NCBI RefSeq assembly: GCF_900105805.1
Contig: NZ_LT629788.1
Location: 1,922,001 to 1,986,000, forward strand
DNA from: Pseudomonas moraviensis
GTDB lineage: Bacteria; Pseudomonadota; Gammaproteobacteria; Pseudomonadales; Pseudomonadaceae
Direction of reading: 5' to 3'
DNA: 64,000 nt
The position numbers and the translations under genes are program-made. This document shows, one piece after another, positions 41,693 through 50,120 of the stretch. The notes beneath the pieces are model-generated. The model saw nothing but the letters and a program-made list of their open reading frames with translations. It was not told where the DNA came from and made no database searches. Position 1 is the stretch's first letter. Every line of letters starts with the position of its first letter.

Positions 41693-42306
41693 GACCCGTT
41701 TTTCCCGTTGTCAGGCGTGCGCACTCCACCCGTGATCATTGGCAACAGGGTTTTCGGTACCAGAATCACCAAGACCAGATGAATCACCACAAACGCTGCA
41801 ATCATCGTCATGGCCGCGAAATGTACGTAACGAGCAACGTCATAGCCGCCCAGTAACGCGACCAGCTCTTGAAGTTGAACCGGTTTCCAGATCGCTACAC
41901 CCGAGATCACGATCAGTACACCTGCCGCCAGCACGATCCAGTACATCAGGCGCTGTACTGCGTTATAGACACCCTTTTCATGCACCAGCCGAAAGCGCAA
42001 GGCATCGGTCAGATCATGCTTCAATGCGGCAATGCCGATGGGCAGCAGCTCACGTTTGAAATGACGACTGGCCAACCCGTACAGCACATAGATTGCGCCG
42101 TTGATCAGCAGCCACATGAACGCAAAATGCCAGGCAAGTGCCCCGCCCAGCCAACCGCCCACGGTCAATGACACCGGAAACCTGAAACTGAAAAGTGGCG
42201 AGGCGTTGTAGATAGCCCAACCGCTCATGAACATGCAGACCATGCAGGCCGCATTGAGCCAATGGGTGAGGCGAACCGGCCAGGGATGCAGTTTCTTCTG
42301 TCTCAC
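41689..42306 (-). CDS. cytochrome b561-type membrane protein
   Basis: About 205 residues from GTG 42306 (AGGGG seven bases upstream). The four membrane helices carry histidines suitable for haem b: HPWPVRLTHWLN, WHFAFMWLLINGAIYVLYG, YVHFAAMTMIAAFVVIHLVL. It belongs to the Ni-hydrogenase/thiosulfate-reductase cytochrome b group. It would pass electrons from the quinone pool to the molybdopterin enzyme encoded immediately downstream. Confidence 0.87.
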   Translation of the reverse strand: MRQKKLHPWPVRLTHWLNAACMVCMFMSGWAIYNASPLFSFRFPVSLTVGGWLGGALAWHFAFMWLLINGAIYVLYGLASRHFKRELLPIGIAALKHDLTDALRFRLVHEKGVYNAVQRLMYWIVLAAGVLIVISGVAIWKPVQLQELVALLGGYDVARYVHFAAMTMIAAFVVIHLVLVILVPKTLLPMITGGVRTPDNGKNGS

Positions 42307-42377
42307 GTGGTTCCCCTTGCAAGCCTTCCGTGTAGCGGAGCGTTGCCAGACGGCAACGCTCAAGCTTTCTCAGATGA

Positions 42378-42986
42378 TTACATCGGTGGCTGGAAGCCAT
42401 CCTTGCCGACTGCAATGCCGCGTGCGGTGCCATCTGCAGCGGGGAACACGACGATTTTCGTTCCTTTGACCAGCTCATCGGCTTTGCCTGGCTCGACGTA
42501 GGCGATAGGCACGTCATCCGGCACGACGATTTGTTTCTCACCGCCCTGGTAGTTGACGGTCAACGTGCGGCCGTCGGTTTTGGACAGTTTGCCCACGGTG
42601 CCGTTGGTCATGGTGCCAGTGCTGCCGTCTGCGTTCTGCCAACCGTAATGACCTTCGCCGCTGCCCTTGAGGCTGGCATCGAATACCGTGACCTCCAGCG
42701 CCTTCAGTGTTCCATTGGCCTGCGGGATGGCCGCCGAGCCGATGAAACTGTCGGACTTGATTGAGTCGAGACTGGCTTTCGATACCCGGTTGATACCGGT
42801 CTTGTCAGTCAGTCCGATCGTCTGCTGGGCGCCAGAGCGGACAGTGAAGGTCAGCGTGTTGTTGCTGACGCTTTCCACCGTACCGCGCAGTGGTTTGATG
42901 ACCGGCATGTCAGCGGCGGTGGCAATGACGGCAGCGCTGAGCATCACCAAACCGAACGTAGTGGACAGGGCGTTTTTGAGTTGCAT
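42378..42986 (-). CDS. exported DUF5666-like protein
   Basis: The 202-residue product has a signal peptide (LVMLSAAVIATAAD) and repeated small beta domains (LRGTVESVSNNTLTFTVRSG; VGKLSKTDGRTLTVNYQGGE) in the manner of DUF5666 OB-like proteins. It lies 71 bases before the cytochrome gene in the same direction and is probably the first gene of a three-gene periplasmic redox operon. A two-component system is divergent. The function is not known. Confidence 0.75.
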   Translation of the reverse strand: MQLKNALSTTFGLVMLSAAVIATAADMPVIKPLRGTVESVSNNTLTFTVRSGAQQTIGLTDKTGINRVSKASLDSIKSDSFIGSAAIPQANGTLKALEVTVFDASLKGSGEGHYGWQNADGSTGTMTNGTVGKLSKTDGRTLTVNYQGGEKQIVVPDDVPIAYVEPGKADELVKGTKIVVFPAADGTARGIAVGKDGFQPPM

Positions 42987-43055
42987 GGCGACAATTCCTC
43001 ATGGGTTGATGTGTCGCCATCCTCGACCGCAGACCGGGACGTCACGATGACCGCC

Positions 43056-43108
43056 GAATGACATTTTTGTCATTCGCCAACCCTGACCATGAATGACAGA
43101 AATGTAAC
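43056..43108. promoter_or_regulatory. candidate response-regulator binding sites
   Basis: A near-perfect palindrome GAATGACATTTTTGTCATTC (43056-43075) is followed 15 bases later by a second match, GAATGACAGAAATGTAAC (43091-43108). They lie between the divergent redox operon and the two-component genes, where a CopR/CusR/HprR-type regulator would bind. Confidence 0.55.
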
Positions 43109-43201
43109 CGACTGCGCCCGTTCATCCCGCTACACTGCACAGCCGAGATACCGATGTCGCGGGCTGAATCCCGTCATTAAGAGACCCGAGCGCGCCTGAC
43201 G

Positions 43202-43897
43202 ATGCATATCCTGCTGATCGAAGATGACACCAAAACAGGTGAGTACCTGAAAAAGGGGCTCGGCGAGTCCGGTTACAACGTCGACTGGACCCAGCACGGC
43301 GCCGACGGTCTGCACATGGCCTTGCATACGACCTATGACCTGATCGTGCTGGACGTCATGTTGCCCGGGATTGACGGCTTTCAGATCATCGAGCTGTTGC
43401 GCGCCAGACAAGATGTCCCCGTGCTGTTCCTCACCGCGCGCGACCAGCTGCAAGACCGCATTCGCGGTCTGGAACTGGGCGCCGATGATTACCTGATCAA
43501 ACCTTTTTCGTTTACCGAACTGCTGTTGCGCATCCGCACTATTCTGCGCCGCGGTGTCGTGCGCGAAGCCGACCATTTCCACCTTGCCGATCTCGAACTG
43601 GATCTGGTCCGGCGCCGCGTGACCCGCCAACAACAGGTGATCGTGCTGACCAACAAGGAGTTCGCCCTGCTGCATCTGTTTCTGCGTCGAGCCGGCGATG
43701 TGTTGTCCAGGACACAAATCGCTTCGGAAGTCTGGGACATGAATTTCGACAGCGATACCAACGTGGTGGACGTCGCTGTCAATCGCCTGCGCAACAAGGT
43801 CGACCAGCCCTACCCGATCAAGCTGATCCATACCATTCGCGGTATCGGCTATGTCTGCGAGGTGAGGCCATGCGGTTCCGACGCCAACCCTCGCTGA
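43202..43897 (+). CDS. OmpR-family response regulator (CopR/CusR/HprR-like)
   Basis: This 231-residue response regulator has the phospho-acceptor Asp in LIVLDVMLPGIDGF and the conserved Lys in DDYLIKPFSF. A winged-helix DNA-binding domain follows (NKEFALLHLFLRRAGDVLSR, VDVAVNRLRNKVD, IRGIGYVCEV). It is of the heavy-metal/oxidant-responsive type. It overlaps the kinase gene by 28 bases. The palindromes just upstream are likely targets. Because the divergent genes encode a molybdopterin/cytochrome pair, a role like HprR (oxidative-stress control of msrPQ) is a reasonable guess. Confidence 0.9.
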   Translation: MHILLIEDDTKTGEYLKKGLGESGYNVDWTQHGADGLHMALHTTYDLIVLDVMLPGIDGFQIIELLRARQDVPVLFLTARDQLQDRIRGLELGADDYLIKPFSFTELLLRIRTILRRGVVREADHFHLADLELDLVRRRVTRQQQVIVLTNKEFALLHLFLRRAGDVLSRTQIASEVWDMNFDSDTNVVDVAVNRLRNKVDQPYPIKLIHTIRGIGYVCEVRPCGSDANPR

Positions 43898-45258
43898 CGC
43901 TGCGATCGACCGTGGCGTTTGCCATGGTCGCGATGCTGGCCGTGGCCGGCGCGGGCTTCTATCTGTATCAGACGATGAAAGCCTCGGTATTGATCTACAG
44001 CGATCACGCGGTGATGGGCCGTCTGGAGCATTTTCGCAAGCTCCTGCATTACGAACTCGCCATCGAAAAGCTGCGCGACAGCCCGCAGATTTTCAAGAAC
44101 ATGCTCGACAGCGAAGACGACATCTTCATCATTGAAGAGCCGGGGCAACCACCGGTCATCCAGGTCAATCCACTCAACGTCACGTTGCCTGAACTGCCGG
44201 TAATCGGCCAGGACACAAAGCTGAGCGTCAGTGATCTGCGCAGCGGCGTGACCGACTCGGGAACAAGGCTGCGCGCCGCCTCCGTAGTCACGACGTCGGG
44301 TGGCCGTGTAGTCCGATTGACGGCCGCCCACCTTATGGGCAAGGAAATGGCGATGCTTGCAGCGTATCGCGAGCGCATCTACCTGGCCGTGGCCCTTGCC
44401 TTTCTGGCAACCGCGTTGCTGGGTTATCTGTTATTGCGTCGCGGGCTGCGTCCGCTGCGCAAAATGGCCGCCCATGCCGCAGCCATAACGCCTGAGCGTC
44501 TGCACAGCCGCATGGACAGCGCCGACACGCCGGTTGAATTGCAACAGCTGAGTGACGCCTATAACGCGATGCTTGATCGTCTTGCTCAGGGTTATCAGCG
44601 ACTGACACAATTTTCCGCCGACCTTGCCCATGAAATCCGCACGCCGGTCGGGTCGTTGATGGGACATTGTCAGGTTGCCCTTCGCCAACGCCGTAGCGAG
44701 GACGAATATCAGGCGCTGATCGCTTCGAACCTTGAAGAACTCGAACGGATCTCGCGCATCGTCGAAAGCATTCTGTTTCTGGCGCGCGCCGATGAAGCGC
44801 AAGCCGTAGTGGAGCGCCAGCAACTGTCGCTGCATGACGAATCACAGCGCATCGCTGAGTATTTTGAGGGCTTGGCTGAAGAGCGGCGAATGAGCTTCCA
44901 AATAACGGGCGATGGTATCGTGCTCGCTGACCCCTTGCTGCTGCGCAGAGCGTTGAGCAACCTGGTGGCGAACGCTGTTCGCTACGCTTACGAGGGCACC
45001 GAGATTCTGATACGGGTATTGGAAACCCACGGAGGTACCCGGATTGAAGTGGAGAACCAAGGGCCGGTGCTGGGCGACGAAACCCTGGGCAAACTCTTCG
45101 ACCGCTTTTACCGTGGCGATGCGTCTCGGCACCAGAATTCCGACTCCTACGGGCTTGGCCTCGCCATTGTCGTGGCCATCATGCAACTGCATGGCGGCCA
45201 CGTGGGTGTCGAACAGCCAAGGGCCGGGACTATTCGTTTTTCGCTGTCGTTCCCTTGA
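43870..45258 (+). CDS. sensor histidine kinase (heavy-metal/HprS-like)
   Basis: The 462-residue kinase has two membrane helices (~20-40 and ~165-190), a periplasmic sensor region between them and a HAMP linker. The H-box is DLAHEIRTPVGSLMGHCQVA, the N-box NLVANAVRYAYEG, and the G-box YGLGLAIVVAIMQLHGG. It pairs with the response regulator encoded just before it. Its 3' end overlaps the convergent NTF2-like gene by 29 bases, an unusual arrangement. Confidence 0.9.
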   Translation: MRFRRQPSLTLRSTVAFAMVAMLAVAGAGFYLYQTMKASVLIYSDHAVMGRLEHFRKLLHYELAIEKLRDSPQIFKNMLDSEDDIFIIEEPGQPPVIQVNPLNVTLPELPVIGQDTKLSVSDLRSGVTDSGTRLRAASVVTTSGGRVVRLTAAHLMGKEMAMLAAYRERIYLAVALAFLATALLGYLLLRRGLRPLRKMAAHAAAITPERLHSRMDSADTPVELQQLSDAYNAMLDRLAQGYQRLTQFSADLAHEIRTPVGSLMGHCQVALRQRRSEDEYQALIASNLEELERISRIVESILFLARADEAQAVVERQQLSLHDESQRIAEYFEGLAEERRMSFQITGDGIVLADPLLLRRALSNLVANAVRYAYEGTEILIRVLETHGGTRIEVENQGPVLGDETLGKLFDRFYRGDASRHQNSDSYGLGLAIVVAIMQLHGGHVGVEQPRAGTIRFSLSFP

Positions 45259-45736
45259 GCTGCTCGACCGCTGCAAACTGTTCTTCGCCCGCTGCGGGTA
45301 CCCAATCTTTTAACGGCGTCAGGAAGTGCAGTTCAAAACGACGTGACAGGAACGCCCACTTTCCGTACCGACGTTCAAACCTGTCGTGGTAAAGACCGCT
45401 GACTTGCACCGGGCCTTTTTCAATGTCATGAAACAGGCAATCCGCAGCTACCGTGCCCACTGCGCTGTCACCCTCGATTTCAATCAGCGGGTTGGCCATC
45501 CAGTGGTGCATATGGGGCATCTGGCGCCAGCTGTTTTGCGCCATCGCCAGGATTTCGTCACGGTTTCCAGCCTGGCCAAAACCCGGTAGATCCAGTGTCG
45601 ACTCTTCGTGCCAGATTGAGCTAAGAAGCGAGGCGTCGATGCGGTCGAAAGCATTGGCGTAGGCGCTGATCAGCGACTCGATGGCGGCGCGACTTTCCAG
45701 GGCGTCCAGTCGGGCTGTCAGTTGTTCATTGTTCAT
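45230..45736 (-). CDS. NTF2-like (SnoaL-type) protein
   Basis: The 168-residue protein starts at ATG 45736. The NTF2 fold is suggested by LESRAAIESLISAYANAFDR, SLLSSIWHEESTLDLPGFG and YHDRFERRYGKWAFLSRRFE. It shares the last motif (YhDrFer...W.fs.R) with SnoaL/limonene-epoxide-type proteins and with the relative at 34915. It follows an SDR gene by 79 bases. Small-molecule isomerase or binding roles are typical; the substrate is unknown. Confidence 0.82.
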   Translation of the reverse strand: MNNEQLTARLDALESRAAIESLISAYANAFDRIDASLLSSIWHEESTLDLPGFGQAGNRDEILAMAQNSWRQMPHMHHWMANPLIEIEGDSAVGTVAADCLFHDIEKGPVQVSGLYHDRFERRYGKWAFLSRRFELHFLTPLKDWVPAAGEEQFAAVEQLKGTTAKNE

Positions 45737-45815
45737 GATGAGGTTTCCTGCAGGGGCTGCGCATAAGCGAGGAAGGCAGCCCTGCGCGAGGGCTGCGCTA
45801 CGGTTGAGCACGTGG

Positions 45816-46574
45816 TCAGATCTGCGACAGGCCGCCGTCGACCATCAACTCCACACCGTTGACATATTTCGCATCGGCAGACGCAAGAAACAGCGCCGAC
45901 GAGGCGATTTCCTCAGGCTCGGCCATGTACCCCAATGGCGTGATCTGCTCGACGTGCTGACGCAGCGCGGCGACGTCGCTTTCGCTCATCTTCAAGCCGT
46001 TATCCATCAGCGGTGTGCGGGTGAAGCCAGGGCTCAGGACATTCGCTCTGATCTTGCGACCTTTGAGTTCGTTGGCCCACGTCCTGGCAAAGGAACGTAC
46101 CGCGGCTTTGGACGCGTTGTAGAGGCTCAGTCCTTCCATGCCATTGCTGGAACAGATAGAGGCCGTCAGTACGATCGAAGCGCCATTTTTCAACAATGGC
46201 ATCAACGTCTGTACAGTAAAAAAGACTCCCTTTACGTTGATGTCGAACATGTTGAAATAGGCGGCCTCGGTGGTCTCGCCCAGCGGGTTCTTTTCACAAA
46301 TACCCGCATTGGCAAACACTGAGTCCAGTTGATCGTCGTGCGCCTCAATCGTCGCCTTGAGCTCGTCCAGATCAACCTGGCGCGCGACATCGGAAATGAC
46401 CGCGACCGCCCTGTCGCCAAGCTTGGCCACCGCAGCCTCCAGCGTGGCTGCAGAACGCCCGGTGATGTAAACGCGCCTGGCGCCCTCGGCAATCAAACCC
46501 TGTGCAATCGCAAATCCGATCCCGGTGGACGCGCCGGTGACGACTGCGACCTGATCAGCGAATTTACCCGACAT
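45816..46574 (-). CDS. short-chain dehydrogenase/reductase
   Basis: This 252-residue SDR starts at ATG 46574 (MSGKFADQVAVVTGASTGIG). It has the NAG motif (VFANAGICEKNPL), the Ser region (VLTASICSSNGM), YNASK and a tail VNGVELMVDGGLSQI. It is followed by an NTF2-like gene and faces an MFS exporter divergently. A LysR regulator gene nearby (48256) shares a promoter element with this intergenic region. Confidence 0.88.
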   Translation of the reverse strand: MSGKFADQVAVVTGASTGIGFAIAQGLIAEGARRVYITGRSAATLEAAVAKLGDRAVAVISDVARQVDLDELKATIEAHDDQLDSVFANAGICEKNPLGETTEAAYFNMFDINVKGVFFTVQTLMPLLKNGASIVLTASICSSNGMEGLSLYNASKAAVRSFARTWANELKGRKIRANVLSPGFTRTPLMDNGLKMSESDVAALRQHVEQITPLGYMAEPEEIASSALFLASADAKYVNGVELMVDGGLSQI

Positions 46575-46648
46575 AACTGACTCCTCGATTTCGGTTGTGT
46601 GGCTCGACTGGAACCACAGTGCGGCCATTGTGCGAGGAGGCAGGGGCG

Positions 46649-46689
46649 TAGCGGCACTGCCATAAATGAACATTGGCCGTTCATTTATG
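46649..46689. promoter_or_regulatory. shared LysR-type element and palindrome in SDR/MFS intergenic region
   Basis: The 12-mer CGGCACTGCCAT (46652-46663) recurs exactly on the other strand at 49157-49168, in front of the LysR gene. It is followed by a perfect inverted repeat CATAAATGAAC-N7-GTTCATTTATG (46661-46689). Both elements are plausible operators for the divergent SDR and MFS genes. Confidence 0.5.
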
Positions 46690-46796
46690 TGAGGCGTCAG
46701 CCAGGGTTTGATCGTTTAGATTGAAGTCAGCTGATTCAAAGCATGACCCGCAATCGAAAATATTCTGGAGCCGAAGGGTTTCAGAAAGGAGACCTT

Positions 46797-48254
46797 ATGC
46801 CTGAGAAAATAGTAGCCCTTCCGGAACAGCGGCGCTGGCTGATGTTCGCCATCCTGTTGGTCGGTGCATTCTTGCCGCCGCTGGATTTCTTCATCGTGAA
46901 CGTAGCGCTGCCTTCGATTCAGCAATCGCTAGGCACGGCCTCCTCTGCCGAACAGTTGATCATCTCTTCTTACGCGGCGCTGTATGCCGTGACACTGATC
47001 ACCGGCGGACGGCTTGGTGACATCTTTGGCCGCATGAGAATGTTCTTCGTTGGCCTGATTGGCTTTGCCGTCGCCTCACTGATCTGCGGTATCGCCGAGT
47101 CACCCTGGGTGTTGATCGCCGGACGCTCGCTGCAAGGCGTGACGGCCGCTGTAATGGCGCCGCAGGCACTCGCTTCAGTGCAGGCGATATTCCCTGAGTC
47201 GGAAAAACCCTTGGCGTTGAGCCTGTACGGTGCGGTGTTTGGTTTGGCGTCGGTAGTCGGCCAGGCACTTGGCGGGATTCTGATCTCGCTCAACCTGATG
47301 AACCTGGGCTGGCGGACGATATTTCTGGTGAATCTACCGATTGCGTTGCTGGTCATTCTGATCGCCATCCCCGTGGTCAAGGAAACCCGCGCACCCCAGA
47401 CCAGCAAGCTGGATCTGGGTGGAACGCTGTTGTCGATGGTGACGCTTGCGGCGCTGATCGTTCCACTGATCGAGGGACGTGAAGCGGGCTGGCCGTGGTG
47501 GGCCTGGCTGTCGCTGGCGGCGGTGCCACTGCTGGCCTGGCTGTTCTGGCGCTACGAAGCCCGCTTGTATCAAGCGCAAGGCGCGCCGTTGCTGAACCCT
47601 GCTGCACTGCGTGCGCCCGGGCTGGGCCGGGCATTGCTGGTGGCGCTGACTTTTTACGCGATCGGCGTGTTCTTCCTGCTGTTTTCCATCTATTTACAGG
47701 GAGCGCTGCATACGAGCCCGCTCAGTGCAGGTCTGGTCTTTCTGCCATTCGGCGCTGGTTTCTTGCTGGGGCCGCTCGCCACCCATCTATTCCGGCGTTT
47801 GCTGGGGTCTTATGTGAATCCCTTCGGAATGGCACTCGAAGTGCTGGGGTTCGTGCTATTGGCCTGGCTCGTGGCGCACACGCCAACCGCCGTCACGCCC
47901 TCTGCGCTGTCCCTTGCCGTGATTCTCTTTCTGATCGGTTTCGGACAAGGACTGGCCCTTCCGACATTGATGCGCATGATCACTGGACGCGTGGCACCGG
48001 CGTATTCCGGCATGATTGCGGGCATCACCAGTTCCACACTGCAAATCAGCACGGCACTGAGCGTAGCGATCATCGGTGGCATTTTTTACACGCTTCTGGG
48101 CAAGGACACGGACGCGGCGGCCATCACCCACGCCTTCACCGTCGCCATACTGTGCATCGCTGCGTGTCTGGTGGTAGGCGCAGGACTGAGTCTGAGTCTG
48201 GCGCGCCAATCTGCTGCAGAGCTGCAAACGGCGGCCATGCAGCCGGCAGAGTGA
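46797..48254 (+). CDS. MFS transporter, DHA2 (EmrB/QacA-like) family
   Basis: The 485-residue protein starts at ATG 46797 after AAAGGAG. Fourteen membrane segments are expected; the signature motifs include LDFFIVNVALPSIQ (motif D1-like), GGRLGDIFGRMRMF (motif A) and GRSLQGVTAAVMAPQAL (motif B/C-like). It belongs to the drug:H+ antiporter-2 group. It is divergent from an SDR/NTF2-like pair, so it may export the substrate or product of those enzymes. The LysR gene lies convergent, one base after the stop. Confidence 0.9.
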   Translation: MPEKIVALPEQRRWLMFAILLVGAFLPPLDFFIVNVALPSIQQSLGTASSAEQLIISSYAALYAVTLITGGRLGDIFGRMRMFFVGLIGFAVASLICGIAESPWVLIAGRSLQGVTAAVMAPQALASVQAIFPESEKPLALSLYGAVFGLASVVGQALGGILISLNLMNLGWRTIFLVNLPIALLVILIAIPVVKETRAPQTSKLDLGGTLLSMVTLAALIVPLIEGREAGWPWWAWLSLAAVPLLAWLFWRYEARLYQAQGAPLLNPAALRAPGLGRALLVALTFYAIGVFFLLFSIYLQGALHTSPLSAGLVFLPFGAGFLLGPLATHLFRRLLGSYVNPFGMALEVLGFVLLAWLVAHTPTAVTPSALSLAVILFLIGFGQGLALPTLMRMITGRVAPAYSGMIAGITSSTLQISTALSVAIIGGIFYTLLGKDTDAAAITHAFTVAILCIAACLVVGAGLSLSLARQSAAELQTAAMQPAE

Positions 48255-48255
48255 A

Positions 48256-49116
48256 TCAACCGCCTGCCTGAGTGCCAATCATGACGGAGGCCAGGTCGGC
48301 AAGCGCGCGCAGACTGTCCATCTGGCGCATGTCCTGGTGGTAGCCCATCCAAATGTCGCGGCCTGGTGGCGGTTCATCTGAATCGATCAGACGCAGCGCC
48401 GTCAACTGGTCGCCCAAAGCGCGGGGCAATACCGCGACGCCCTGCCCCTGCACACACATTTGCGCCTGGACTGTGCGGCTGCTACTGGTAAACACGGTAC
48501 GCGCCAGAGGGTAACGCTGCTGCAGCCACTGCACATCGGGATAATGAGATTGGGCAACACTCATGGTGATCAGACCCAGCCCGGCGCCCTGTGGCTCAGG
48601 GTCAGCAGATCCAACGGCTGCGTATAACCCGTAAGTCAGGGAGATCAGCTTGCGGTGCACGATATCGGGTTCGGTGAACGGAACGATTCGAAACGCGATG
48701 TCGGCGTCGCGGCGAGCCAGATCAAACAATCGATGCCCGGCAATGACCTCGGGCACGATCAATGGATAACGACGGCGCAGTTCACTCAGCACCGGGGCCA
48801 GGACATAACAGGCGAACCAGTCAGCGCAGGAAATGCGCAGCACACCTTCAGGCTGTGCGCTGTCCCCCGCGAGGCGCCTTTCGATGGCCAACGCACTTTG
48901 CTCCATTTCCTGCGCGAGGCTGAGGAGCTTCTCGCCGCTGTCGGTCAACACGAGACCTTGGTTGGTACGCAGGAAAACGGGTTGGCCACTGAACTGTTCC
49001 AGCACCTGCAAGCGCCGCCCCACGGTCGGATGGCTGACCCCCAACAGCTTGGCGGCAGCCCCCAATGACCCGCTGCGGGCAATCGCGAGAAAGACCCGCA
49101 CATCACTCCAGTCCAT
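48256..49116 (-). CDS. LysR-type transcriptional regulator
   Basis: This 286-residue protein starts at ATG 49116 with a typical LysR HTH (FLAIARSGSLGAAAKLLGVS, HPTVGRRLQVLEQF). The substrate-binding domain follows (GVLRISCADWFACYVLAPVL, later QMCVQGQGVAVLPRALGDQL). It faces the 3-hydroxyisobutyrate-dehydrogenase-like gene. An element in its promoter matches one in front of the MFS/SDR genes, so it may regulate both. Confidence 0.9.
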   Translation of the reverse strand: MDWSDVRVFLAIARSGSLGAAAKLLGVSHPTVGRRLQVLEQFSGQPVFLRTNQGLVLTDSGEKLLSLAQEMEQSALAIERRLAGDSAQPEGVLRISCADWFACYVLAPVLSELRRRYPLIVPEVIAGHRLFDLARRDADIAFRIVPFTEPDIVHRKLISLTYGLYAAVGSADPEPQGAGLGLITMSVAQSHYPDVQWLQQRYPLARTVFTSSSRTVQAQMCVQGQGVAVLPRALGDQLTALRLIDSDEPPPGRDIWMGYHQDMRQMDSLRALADLASVMIGTQAGG

Positions 49117-49156
49117 GCTCTGCCCCCTTACAAAAATGAACAGTGAGAGTGCAGCA

Positions 49157-49170
49157 ATGGCAGTGCCGTA
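49157..49170. promoter_or_regulatory. LysR-type element matching the MFS promoter
   Basis: ATGGCAGTGCCG on this strand is the reverse complement of CGGCACTGCCAT at 46652. It lies about 40 bases from the LysR start and about 65 bases from the divergent dehydrogenase start, in a place suitable for autoregulation and activation. Confidence 0.5.
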
Positions 49171-49234
49171 GCAATCCCGTGCCCGACATACTTGTCTGCA
49201 TTCACCGTCGTCGAATACCAACCGGAGACTGCAA

Positions 49235-50086
49235 ATGAAGATTGGTTTTATCGGAGTGGGAAGCATGGGCAGAGCGATCATTCCACTGCTCGTCCGCGCT
49301 GGCCATCACGTCTCGGCATGGAACCGCAGTCACGCGGCGATCAAGGATCTCGAAGGCATCAGCGTTATCGAAACGCCGGCCTCGGCGTTCCAGCAAGAGG
49401 TAGTCATCACTCTTCTGGCCGATGACGCCGCCGTCAGGCAAGTGCTGCTCTCCAGCGCTGTTCTGGAAACTGCAGACGAAGCTTGCGTGCATGTCGTGAT
49501 GTCGACCTTGTCGCCTTCGCTGATGTTGGAGTTGCAGCGAGAACATGAAGCCGTCGGCATGCCATTGATCGCGGCGCCGGTTTTCGGCGTGCCCGCCGTG
49601 GCGGCCAAGGGCGAGTTGAATATCCTGGCGGCCGGATCGCAGGCCGCTGTCTCGACCGTCCAACCGCTGCTCGACCTGCTCGGGAAAAAAACCTGGTATC
49701 TGGGCGATCAACCTGAACAGGCCTGTATCGCGAAAATCGCCGGCAACATGATGATCACCCAAGCCATCCAGTCTCTGGGCGAAGCCAGCGGACTCGTTCA
49801 ACGCCACGGACTGAGCCCTTCGATTTTCATCAAGCTCATGACCCAGACCCTGTTCGCCTGCCCCAGTTATCAACGTTATGGGCAGAACATCGTCAGCAGC
49901 AATTTTGAACCGGGATTCAAACTGTCGCTTGGCCTCAAGGATATGAATCTGGCGATCGATGCGGGTCGTCTCAAAGGGCTGGAGCTGCCAGCGGCGGATG
50001 CCGTTCGATTGAAAATGAAGTCGGCGGTAGCCAGGGGGGATGGCGACAAGGACTGGTCGGTTTTCGTTCAGCAGACGAATCATTGA
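49235..50086 (+). CDS. NAD(P)-dependent 3-hydroxyisobutyrate-dehydrogenase-family protein
   Basis: In this 283-residue protein the N-terminal Rossmann motif is GFIGVGSMGRAIIPLLVRAG. The family substrate-loop equivalent is LIAAPVFGVPAVAAKGELNI, and the catalytic-Lys region is QACIAKIAGNMMITQAIQSL. A dimerisation helix covers ~210-280 (SLGLKDMNLAIDAGRLKGLE). The substrate is probably a beta-hydroxyacid or a related imine/glyoxylate compound. It is followed 34 bases later by a chorismate mutase fusion gene and faces a LysR regulator. Confidence 0.87.
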   Translation: MKIGFIGVGSMGRAIIPLLVRAGHHVSAWNRSHAAIKDLEGISVIETPASAFQQEVVITLLADDAAVRQVLLSSAVLETADEACVHVVMSTLSPSLMLELQREHEAVGMPLIAAPVFGVPAVAAKGELNILAAGSQAAVSTVQPLLDLLGKKTWYLGDQPEQACIAKIAGNMMITQAIQSLGEASGLVQRHGLSPSIFIKLMTQTLFACPSYQRYGQNIVSSNFEPGFKLSLGLKDMNLAIDAGRLKGLELPAADAVRLKMKSAVARGDGDKDWSVFVQQTNH

Positions 50087-50120
50087 GAAGCTCTTTCGAA
50101 CACCTGTCACGAGGTCATTC

